Positions 1-5,319 of a stretch of 9,914 nt of DNA are shown one piece after another; positions within the stretch are counted from its first letter, which is position 1, and every line of letters starts with the position of its first letter. Made by a program: the position numbers and the translations under genes. The stretch lies in contig JAUIJG010000188.1 in NCBI GenBank assembly GCA_030431355.1, positions 1 through 9,914 on the forward strand, given 5' to 3'. The stretch comes from a bacterium (lineage in GTDB: Bacteria > Cyanobacteriota > Vampirovibrionia > Obscuribacterales > Obscuribacteraceae). The notes under the pieces are model-generated. The model made no database searches, was not told where the DNA came from, and saw nothing but the letters and a program-made list of their open reading frames with translations.

Positions 1-2
1 TG

Positions 3-290
3 CCCCAGGCTTTAGCCCAGATTTTTCGATATTTTATGGGGCACTGCCCAGGTCTGGTTATGATCAAAGTTTCCAGCTCCGACAAGGATGGATGGGCAGA
101 CCTGCGTTTCAGCCTTGAATTGGATGCCCAAAAGGCAAAGGGGAGCGGCGAGAATGAAGAGTTCAAACTTATCCCTACCCTGAGCCTCGATATGGCTAGT
201 CAGGTGATAGAGCTGCATAGAGGCACCCTGACAGGAATAGATCGGATTGAAGAAGATGTCTGGTTGAGATTGCCGGGTCTTGCCGAATAG
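3..290 (+). CDS. C-terminal fragment of a possible sensor histidine kinase (degenerate ATPase end), 5' end outside window
   Basis: The frame is open from the window edge to the TAG at 288-290, so the true start lies upstream and only about 95 residues are visible. The last third reads SLDMASQVIELHRGTL followed by a short acidic turn and VWLRLP. This matches the end of HATPase_c domains in histidine kinases, where an 'xLGLAIxxxIVELHGGxI' helix is followed by 'GxGTTFxxxLP'. The glycine-rich G2 segment that normally precedes this helix is not recognisable, so the domain is either degenerate or something else. The middle (roughly codons 25-50 of the visible part) is rich in Lys, Gly and Glu and looks like a loop. 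It runs in the same direction as the pseudopilin gene 100 bases downstream. That the frame is coding is fairly safe; the family is a tentative inference from one helix. Confidence 0.42.
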   Translation, partial: PQALAQIFRYFMGHCPGLVMIKVSSSDKDGWADLRFSLELDAQKAKGSGENEEFKLIPTLSLDMASQVIELHRGTLTGIDRIEEDVWLRLPGLAE

Positions 291-299
291 CCAGTAAGA

Positions 300-341
300 C
301 TGACAAGAGCGTGGTATAAACGTATTAGAGCCCCTTGTCAG
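300..341. repeat. Perfect 8-bp inverted repeat with 26-base spacer between two genes
   Basis: CTGACAAG at 300-307 is the exact reverse complement of CTTGTCAG at 334-341. The repeat starts 10 bases after the stop codon of the upstream gene and ends 10 bases before a TATAAT. The long loop and missing U-run argue against a standard intrinsic terminator. An operator with two half-sites, or a weak 3' hairpin of the upstream transcript, are both possible. Confidence 0.4.
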
Positions 342-351
342 ATTGTCTCAT

Positions 352-357
352 TATAAT
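352..357 (+). promoter_or_regulatory. Candidate -10 box upstream of the TadE-like gene
   Basis: TATAAT at 352-357 is a perfect sigma70-type -10 hexamer, 36 bases before the ATG at 394. No good -35 hexamer lies 16-18 bases upstream. TTGTCA at 335-340 resembles one, but the 11-base spacing is too short. If this -10 is used, transcription starts near 364, which rules out the TTG at 343 as a start codon and favours the ATG at 394. Confidence 0.3.
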
Positions 358-375
358 CAGGTAGAAATCGTGAAT

Positions 376-393
376 AGCCTTAGTAGCCTTAGT
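376..393 (+). repeat. Perfect tandem duplication of a 9-bp unit directly before a start codon
   Basis: AGCCTTAGT occurs twice head to tail (376-384 and 385-393) and ends exactly at the ATG of the TadE-like gene. The unit is nine bases, so gain or loss would keep the frame if translation began further upstream (GTG at 370). It would change leader length if translation begins at 394. Confidence 0.7.
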
Positions 394-966
394 ATGAAAA
401 CCTTTAAGGGAAGAAAAAGACGCGCCAGGGATCAATATGGCGGCGGAGCGACAACGGCAGAATTTGCTCCTGCATTGCTTATATTTTTTCTGATAATTCT
501 TTTCCCCCTCATAAATCTCATAATGTTCGCAGCGGGGGTGGGAACCGCATATTTATGCGCCAAGCAAGCTGCCAGCAGAGCGTCCACCCAGTCCACGTAC
601 ACTGAAGCGCTCAACGTGGTGCAGCAAGAGAGTGCATACTTCCAGAGCAGCGGTTTTGGAAAGTTTGCCAAACTGAGCGCCATAGGTGGAGCCGGCGGGA
701 GCGGGATCGATCTTTCCGTAGTAGCGACTCCCTACGGTGGTTCAGGAACGGCTAACGAGTATCCGGTGAATACACCGATTCCAGTCACAGCCGATCCAAA
801 CACCAACACCTACGAATACAAAGTGCGTGCCAATTTTAATGTGGGACCCTTCATGGACCTAAGCTCTATCCCCTGGATTGGTACAGTCCCGGGTCTTGGA
901 CCACCGGCACCGATGAATTTCGTTGCCACCGGTTCGGCAGAGTTTCCTGAAGGACTCAATCAGTAA
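394..966 (+). CDS. TadE-like pseudopilin / single-pass pilus-assembly family protein
   Basis: Predicted 190-residue envelope protein of the TadE/TadG-like group, minor pseudopilins linked to Flp/Tad pili and related secretion systems. A short basic leader (residues 2-12, many Lys/Arg) is followed by YGGG, then ATTAEF, then a hydrophobic segment at about 24-50. This is the prepilin-peptidase layout: cleavage after the last Gly (18) puts Glu at +5 and an aromatic residue at +6, as in Flp and TadE proteins. The rest (about 55-190) would be outside the membrane and is rich in Gly, Pro, Ser and Thr, with no recognised catalytic motif. I chose the ATG at 394 because the pilin leader starts naturally there and a TATAAT lies at 352. 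A GTG at 370 with AGGTAG before it, and a TTG at 343, are alternatives. No other tad gene is visible, so the partner machinery must be elsewhere. It is convergent with the TPR gene, 13 bases between stops. Confidence 0.72.
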   Translation: MKTFKGRKRRARDQYGGGATTAEFAPALLIFFLIILFPLINLIMFAAGVGTAYLCAKQAASRASTQSTYTEALNVVQQESAYFQSSGFGKFAKLSAIGGAGGSGIDLSVVATPYGGSGTANEYPVNTPIPVTADPNTNTYEYKVRANFNVGPFMDLSSIPWIGTVPGLGPPAPMNFVATGSAEFPEGLNQ

Positions 967-979
967 AAGCAGGGATAGA

Positions 980-1792
980 TCAAGCTTTCAATAGGGTTGA
1001 AGTAAAGATGGCTCCCGAGTAGGAGAGTCCGGTCGACTTCTCTTCGAACTCTTGCGCTTTGGCTTCGATGGCTTCAGCTTTCTCTTTTAACCCTTGCTTG
1101 GTGAGAAGCTCGGCATAACTCCTGAGGCAATCCGCCAATCTCGGCAGGTTGCGTCTCTTTTCAAAGCCTTTGATAGCCTCTAAAAATGCTGCCTCGGCTT
1201 CTTTGGGTTTGCCCTGATCCTCTTGGATCAGTGCCTCTAGATATTTAAACTCTTCGGATGGACCATAGGGGCTCTCGAGAACTTTTTTGATTCGCACGAA
1301 AAGTTTGAGGGCATCAGCTTGCTTGCCGACTTTCCGGTAGATAATCGCCAGCCGGTAAGTGGACTCAAGATTCAGTTTGTGCTCTCCGCTCAAGGTTTTA
1401 GAAAAGATCTGTTGGGCTCTGAGACAAAGAGGTTCGGCCTCTTCCCACTTGCCTTCACGCATCAGATATGAGGCGTGGTCCAGTAAGACCGGGCCGAGGT
1501 CATAGTGGGCGTCATAGTAAAACTTCTCGTAAACCTGTACCGCCTCATCAAATTCTTTGTAGGCAGCCTCGTACTCCTTAAGCTCGCCCAGACATTTTGC
1601 CAGACCATGCATGGCTGCGGCGACGGTGGGATCATCTTTACCGAGGACGCTGGAGCGCTTATCCAGGGCTTGCTTGTAGAATCCTTTGGCTTCTTCGAAA
1701 CGACCATGCTCGAAGTAAAGTTTGCCTTTGTCGGCAAGAGAGTCAGCTTCAGAGAGGCTGTTTATCTGTTCACTGTTGAGCTTTTTTTCCAT
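980..1792 (-). CDS. TPR-repeat protein (kinesin-light-chain type)
   Basis: Predicted 270-residue helical scaffold made almost wholly of tetratricopeptide repeats, which usually mediate protein-protein contacts. About six repeats are visible (roughly residues 17-50, 60-93, 102-134, 142-175, 181-212 and 219-252). They show TPR positions such as G-x-F/Y-x-E-A (GRFEEAKGFYKQAL, GKWEEAEPL, GKPKEAEAAFLEAI). Some repeats have the longer kinesin-light-chain spacing with a 'G-x-x-D-P-x-V' linker. There is no signal peptide or membrane segment, so it is probably cytoplasmic. The start at 1792 is preferred because GGAG lies five bases before the ATG. An ATG at 1870 would add 26 residues but has no ribosome binding site and overlaps the -35 box of the divergent gene. 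The partner protein cannot be named; the divergent secreted Q/N-rich protein is only a positional suggestion. Confidence 0.88.
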   Translation of the reverse strand: MEKKLNSEQINSLSEADSLADKGKLYFEHGRFEEAKGFYKQALDKRSSVLGKDDPTVAAAMHGLAKCLGELKEYEAAYKEFDEAVQVYEKFYYDAHYDLGPVLLDHASYLMREGKWEEAEPLCLRAQQIFSKTLSGEHKLNLESTYRLAIIYRKVGKQADALKLFVRIKKVLESPYGPSEEFKYLEALIQEDQGKPKEAEAAFLEAIKGFEKRRNLPRLADCLRSYAELLTKQGLKEKAEAIEAKAQEFEEKSTGLSYSGAIFTSTLLKA

Positions 1793-1863
1793 CTTAACTC
1801 CATGGACTCCATCATCACCCGAGGACGTCAACGAAAGTACCATATGCTCAGGGGTATTTGCTA

Positions 1864-1892
1864 TTGACATCCCGAAGTACTAAGACTATTCT
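1864..1892 (+). promoter_or_regulatory. Sigma70-type promoter for the secreted Q/N-rich protein
   Basis: TTGACA at 1864-1869 is a perfect -35 hexamer. Exactly 17 bases later TATTCT (1887-1892) matches the -10 consensus at four of six positions, including the key A2 and T6. Transcription would start near 1899, giving a leader of about 22 bases before the ATG at 1921. This fixes the start of the downstream gene at 1921 rather than at the TTG codon at 1858, which would lie upstream of the promoter. Confidence 0.65.
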
Positions 1893-1920
1893 GAACATAA
1901 TTACTATAGAGAATTCTGAA

Positions 1921-2763
1921 ATGATTGCATTAGCCAAATCTTTGGTCCTGACTTTAAGCATATTGCTTTTTGTCTCAGCCGAAGCAGCCCGGGCGCAAAA
2001 TTGGAATCAGGGCAACTACCAACAAACGCCACAAAACCAGTACCAGTTTGGTGATCAGAATCAGTTCGGCAGTCAGAACCAAAACCAGTATCAGTATGGC
2101 AACCAGATGCAGAGTCAGATGCAAGGGCAGATGCAAAATCAGGGTGCTTATCAAGGTAGTCAACAGTATGGCAACCCCATGCAGATGCAGAATACTTACT
2201 ACGGTGAGGCCCAGCAAAGTCAGCCGCTATCGAACCAGAACAGTCAAGCCTTCAGCAACTCTAATGGCACCACGGGTGGTTTTTCTTCTACTCAATATGA
2301 CAATAGCTATGACGCTCAATCTTCGGCTCCCGGGACATTCATAGAGAGCGGCAATCAGACTGACTTAAGTGGAGGTTCTGCGGTTAACGATACTCCAAGC
2401 AGTACCGGATCAGGCGGCGGCAGCAAACTCAAAAGCGCCACCGGCACCATCGGAAATATCCTGGGCAAATCATTAAAAGTAGCTGCACCTGTGGCAGGAG
2501 CATACATGTTAAATAAGGCCGCCCAGAGTAACGGAGGCTACTATCAACCCAATCCGTACTACGGTGGATACAACAACTCCTACGGCAGTCCTTACTATGG
2601 TAGCCCCTACGGTGCTGCAAATCCCTATTATGGCGGTTATGGATATGGTTATCCCGCCCAGAACCCCTACTATGGCGGAGGCTACGGGACCCCTTACTAT
2701 CCTCAACAGTCGACAGGAAACACTATTTTAAACACTGGACTGAGAGCGCTTTTCGGATATTAG
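1921..2763 (+). CDS. Secreted low-complexity protein: Q/N-rich (prion-like) half plus Tyr/Gly/Pro repeat tail
   Basis: Predicted 280 residues; no known family recognised. Residues 1-25 are a classic Sec signal peptide: Lys6, a hydrophobic core at 8-18, and ARA before the cut at Gln26. Residues 26-115 are strikingly Gln/Asn-rich: by my count about 45 of 90 are Q or N, with Tyr, Gly, Met and Ser filling the rest and almost no charge. Residues 116-170 are a Ser/Gly/Thr linker. Residues 171-200 form a moderately hydrophobic Gly/Ala stretch (GNILGKSLKVAAPVAGAYML) that could be a helix or membrane-contacting segment. Residues 207-262 repeat PYY: NPYYGG at 211, 234 and 248, plus SPYYGS at 223 and TPYYPQ at 257. 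Composition suggests an extracellular matrix, adhesive or amyloid-forming protein; this is inference from composition only. It has its own strong promoter, a weak ribosome binding site (AGAGAA), and ends 13 bases from the convergent gene. Confidence 0.88.
   Translation: MIALAKSLVLTLSILLFVSAEAARAQNWNQGNYQQTPQNQYQFGDQNQFGSQNQNQYQYGNQMQSQMQGQMQNQGAYQGSQQYGNPMQMQNTYYGEAQQSQPLSNQNSQAFSNSNGTTGGFSSTQYDNSYDAQSSAPGTFIESGNQTDLSGGSAVNDTPSSTGSGGGSKLKSATGTIGNILGKSLKVAAPVAGAYMLNKAAQSNGGYYQPNPYYGGYNNSYGSPYYGSPYGAANPYYGGYGYGYPAQNPYYGGGYGTPYYPQQSTGNTILNTGLRALFGY
2551..2706 (+). repeat. Degenerate tandem array coding for (N/S/T)PYYGG units
   Basis: Five imperfect units encode NPYYGG, SPYYGS, NPYYGG, NPYYGG and TPYYPQ with variable Gly/Tyr-rich spacers. 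Codons differ between copies for the same residues: the Tyr-Tyr-Gly triplets read TAC TAC GGT, TAC TAT GGT, TAT TAT GGC and TAC TAT GGC. The protein repeat is therefore kept while the DNA has drifted. It is part of the coding sequence and not a CRISPR-like array. Confidence 0.75.
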
Positions 2764-2776
2764 CCTGGTGCTAGAT

Positions 2777-3799
2777 TCACCTGACCGGAATCGGTTCACC
2801 CTTAAATGATGCCACCAAAAAGTTGGTAGCCAGGGCCTGCCTGAGACTAATAACTATAACCGGGGCCGGGTCCGGCAGACGATGTTTAATAGGAATGCCG
2901 CTGTTATTGTCGAAGTGTCCGGCCATATGAAGAACATAACCTTTGCCGAATTGAAATGCCGCCGCCAGAATCCCCCTGCCGTCGGGATCATCTTTGCGTA
3001 ACCGCTGGCTTTCAATCAGCACCCTTACTCTACCGGGAGCCTCCACGCGAATCAAATGACTTTCCTGATCAAGCTTCCACGGGGCACAGGTGACGGTGTT
3101 TTTAAACAGAACCGAGTCTGCACTTACAACGTTGGCATCATATATAAGACTATGGTTCACACCCCTGTTCCACACCACATAGTTTCTAAAAGTGGAGCTC
3201 AAGAATGCGTCAAGGTCCCAGTCCGTGGATAGCAAATAACCACCCTGGTAAACAAACTGTCTTAACTTCTGTTTCCCCATTTGATCCAGGTTGGCACCGC
3301 AATCTACTATGACCAATTTGGTTCTCGATAGGTCAAGATCAAGTTTGTTGAAGTCTTTACCCGAGACTTTCCTATGCTTGAATGCGAACTTATCTAGAAT
3401 TTTATCGGAGCTATCCCATTGTCCTTTAACAACGATGATCGACTCCTCTCCATACTTAGAGATGTTGAGGGCAAAACCCGGATGTGTTTTCTCCAGCCAG
3501 GCTTTATAGATATCAGGTTTTACTACCTGGGCGCTGACATGTCCTCGCACCGGCTCTGTTCTTGCCATGATGCCCGGTATATAACCACTGCTCAGACCTT
3601 GCAAATTACCCCTGGACGAGACGTTCCCCGAGAGCGGTCTGATGCCACCACCAGTTGTGGCAGGAACAGCAACCCTTATCGCTTCACGGGCAAAGAGAAA
3701 TCCTGCTCCGGAAAAAGAAGAATTTTCCAGGGTACTTAGACCGGGTAAAACCGGCAGAATAGTTAAAAAAAGTACCAGGACAGTAACGATTGTTTTCAA
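2777..3799 (-). CDS. Exported protein of unknown function with possible class I amidotransferase-like (ThuA-type) fold
   Basis: Predicted 340 residues. The N-terminus (MKTIVTVLVLFLTILPVL) is a signal peptide or membrane anchor, so the rest acts outside the cytoplasm. Residues 161-168 (KLVIVDCG), 182-194 (a strand-turn around QGGYLLSTDW) and 284-298 (FGKGYVLHMAGHFDN) resemble the strands of ThuA/glutamine-amidotransferase-like domains: 'xxVIVxCG', 'FVxxGGxLxxSDW' and 'xGxGxVxxxxxHF'. The Cys in VDCG is not shown to be a catalytic nucleophile, so enzymatic activity is uncertain. I chose the TTG at 3799 because GGAGAGAGGT precedes it, it begins a clean signal peptide, and it leaves a 19-base gap after arsC. 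An ATG at 3862 gives 361 residues but has no ribosome binding site, overlaps arsC by 44 bases and buries the signal peptide. It is probably co-transcribed with arsC; the reason for that pairing is unclear. Confidence 0.7.
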   Translation of the reverse strand: MKTIVTVLVLFLTILPVLPGLSTLENSSFSGAGFLFAREAIRVAVPATTGGGIRPLSGNVSSRGNLQGLSSGYIPGIMARTEPVRGHVSAQVVKPDIYKAWLEKTHPGFALNISKYGEESIIVVKGQWDSSDKILDKFAFKHRKVSGKDFNKLDLDLSRTKLVIVDCGANLDQMGKQKLRQFVYQGGYLLSTDWDLDAFLSSTFRNYVVWNRGVNHSLIYDANVVSADSVLFKNTVTCAPWKLDQESHLIRVEAPGRVRVLIESQRLRKDDPDGRGILAAAFQFGKGYVLHMAGHFDNNSGIPIKHRLPDPAPVIVISLRQALATNFLVASFKGEPIPVR

Positions 3800-3818
3800 G
3801 AGACCTCTCTCCAGGGGC

Positions 3819-4277
3819 TTAACACTTGGTCGCTGACGAATTATTGAGGGGTGATGTTCCATGGATAAGGCCTGCCAGATTTGCTTTGATCTCATCTCTT
3901 ACCCTTCTATAAACTTCCAGGGATTTACCTTTGGGATCTTCCAGATTCCAGTTTAAAGGCACCGCCCGTGGGCTGTTTTCAGACTCACCGACTAAAGCAT
4001 TCTTGTTTGGACAAAGATCTTGAGCATCCGCTGAACAAAGAGAAATGATGAAATTGAAATCTTCAAAATTCATCCGATTAGCTAGCTGGTCGATACTTTT
4101 CGATCGATAGTCGCATATATCGATTTCAATCTCTCTCATAACCTTGACCGCGTTATCGTTGACACCGGCACCGGCACGAATCCCCGCACTGTGAGCTTCA
4201 ATATTCAGACTTCTGGCGAGACCTTCCGCCATCTGAGAACGGCAGGTATTCTCAACACAAATAAAAAGCAACTTCAC
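3819..4277 (-). CDS. arsC: Arsenate reductase, low-molecular-weight phosphatase type (thioredoxin-coupled)
   Basis: Predicted 152-residue cytoplasmic enzyme reducing arsenate to arsenite. The N-terminus holds the phosphatase loop C-V-E-N-T-C-R-S (nucleophile Cys7, loop Arg13), the CX5R motif shared by LMW protein tyrosine phosphatases and ArsC. It is followed by QMAEG, typical of the ArsC branch. SLC-SADAQDL-CP supplies a second and third cysteine (81 and 89), expected for the disulfide relay resolved by thioredoxin. In the B. subtilis enzyme these two cysteines are six residues apart; here there are seven between them. NWNLEDP near residue 120 matches the conserved 'W-x-x-x-DP' segment. The GTG at 4277 is preferred because AGGTGG lies five bases upstream; a GTG at 4286 adds three residues. 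No ArsR regulator or arsenite pump gene is visible. A tyrosine phosphatase role is possible but less likely given the extra cysteines. Confidence 0.9.
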   Translation of the reverse strand: MKLLFICVENTCRSQMAEGLARSLNIEAHSAGIRAGAGVNDNAVKVMREIEIDICDYRSKSIDQLANRMNFEDFNFIISLCSADAQDLCPNKNALVGESENSPRAVPLNWNLEDPKGKSLEVYRRVRDEIKANLAGLIHGTSPLNNSSATKC

Positions 4278-4311
4278 AAGAACCACCTTTTCTCAAGGAA
4301 AAACCCAAACA

Positions 4312-4352
4312 ATACAAGACAGGGTAAAATTCTAATTGTCTACTCCTTGTAT
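4312..4352. promoter_or_regulatory. Nested inverted repeat in the divergent region between arsC and an exported-protein gene
   Basis: ATACAAG (4312-4318) is mirrored by CTTGTAT (4346-4352), and inside it AGACA (4317-4321) by TGTCT (4337-4341). The right arm overlaps TATAGT (4350-4355), a plausible -10 for the rightward gene. It sits 34 bases upstream of arsC on one side and 31 bases from the TTG start on the other, where an operator shared by both genes would be expected. No regulator is identified. Confidence 0.35.
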
Positions 4353-4383
4353 AGTCTTTATTTGATTCCAACCGGTAGCCGAT

Positions 4384-5301
4384 TTGCAAAATAAGCTTAC
4401 AATCTTAATCCCCGGCGTTCTCTTTTTGCTCTCTTCAATAGTCGGTTGGCAATCCCTCTCTAACTCCATGCTTGCCGATGAAAGCAACAAACACTGCTGC
4501 TTCATGGTTGTTGTAAAGGGAAGTGCGGACAGGATAGATTCAATATTTCTGAATGATAAGAGTGTGCTCGGTGGGCCGATACGCTCGCTACAATACCCCC
4601 TGGATGTAACCGCCTCAATTAAAAGCGGTTTGAATACATTGAAGGTGGTTTGCCTCAATCAATCCGACTCGTCGGACCGTAACAAAAATAAGTTGTCCGT
4701 TGTTCTTCAACGGAGAACCTCCGGACCGAAAATAGAGATGATTTCAAAGATTGATATTCCCGGAGTTCATGGTATCAAAGAGTATAAGGTAGACTTTAAT
4801 ACGGTTATAGAGCCTGTCAGCATCACAAAAAACGAAGGCTTAAGTGCTCAAGAGAGAGAAGATATACGATCCATGGCCAGTCGATATCTAAACGCTATAA
4901 AATCCAGGGATAGTGCCTCTCTTAAGAAGCTCTATGCTGCGGGCATCCAGGCCGAGAAGAGAATCAGACCCCAGGTTGCCGAGGCATTCACTCAATCACT
5001 GGCCAGTGAATTGAAAATGCTGCACAGAAAAGATTTGAAACTCACTTGCCTGCCGCTCTCGGAGGTGATTCTAAAAAAACGTGGCGAGACAGTTTATGCC
5101 CTGGGCAAAGAGGGTCATGAACTGGTCAAAAGCAATGTTATAAGAATTACCCCTGAAAGTGCCATCACCGGCCTTGTCGAAGAGGGAGACAGATCCACTG
5201 ACTTGAATCTGAGACTGAAAAAACGATGTCTGAGATTTCGGAAAATCAAAGGCGATTGGAAACTGGTAGTAGACGCAAGTACGCCATTCACAGGCTATTA
5301 G
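4384..5301 (+). CDS. Exported two-domain protein of unknown function (beta-sandwich plus NTF2-like)
   Basis: Predicted 305 residues, not recognised as a named family. Residues 1-31 form a signal peptide (QNKLTILIPGVLFLLSSIVG, cut plausible after MLA), so the protein is periplasmic or surface-located. Residues 38-140 look all-beta, with a 'SIKSGLNTLKVVCLN' segment like the 'L-x-x-G-x-N-x-L-x-V' strand of carbohydrate-binding or galactose-binding sandwiches. Residues 155-300 run helix (REDIRSMASRYLNAIKSRD) then strands ending FRKIKGDWKLVVD, the usual pattern of NTF2-like/SnoaL-type domains, which bind ligands or partners and often lack catalysis. The TTG at 4384 is the only start that keeps the whole signal peptide; GGTAG five bases upstream is a weak ribosome binding site. 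It ends 18 bases before mltG, so a role near peptidoglycan synthesis is suggested by position only. Both domain assignments are by eye. Confidence 0.75.
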   Translation: MQNKLTILIPGVLFLLSSIVGWQSLSNSMLADESNKHCCFMVVVKGSADRIDSIFLNDKSVLGGPIRSLQYPLDVTASIKSGLNTLKVVCLNQSDSSDRNKNKLSVVLQRRTSGPKIEMISKIDIPGVHGIKEYKVDFNTVIEPVSITKNEGLSAQEREDIRSMASRYLNAIKSRDSASLKKLYAAGIQAEKRIRPQVAEAFTQSLASELKMLHRKDLKLTCLPLSEVILKKRGETVYALGKEGHELVKSNVIRITPESAITGLVEEGDRSTDLNLRLKKRCLRFRKIKGDWKLVVDASTPFTGY

Positions 5302-5319
5302 GAGTGAATTAGTTTCGTA

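Noticed and set aside
335..357. TTGTCA and TATAAT as a paired promoter
   Set aside because: Only 11 bases separate them, too few for a sigma70 promoter, and TTGTCA is explained as an arm of the inverted repeat.
1505..1867. 120-codon open frame on the plus strand opposite the TPR gene
   Set aside because: It lies wholly antisense to a well-supported TPR protein, has no family resemblance and no ribosome binding site.
1858..1920. Upstream TTG start for the Q/N-rich protein
   Set aside because: It would precede the predicted transcription start near 1899 and would bury the signal peptide behind 21 polar residues.
1970..2344. 124-codon open frame in another frame of the Q/N-rich gene
   Set aside because: It exists because CAG/AAC-rich coding has few stops in the shifted frame. 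The 1921 frame has promoter, signal peptide and coherent repeats.
2551..2706. CRISPR-like or minisatellite array
   Set aside because: The repeat is only clear at the protein level, with variable spacers and synonymous differences, and is part of one coding frame.
2764..2798. Bidirectional terminator between the convergent genes near 2770
   Set aside because: Only four-pair stems (GGTG/CACC and ACCG/CGGT) are present, with no U-run, which is within chance.
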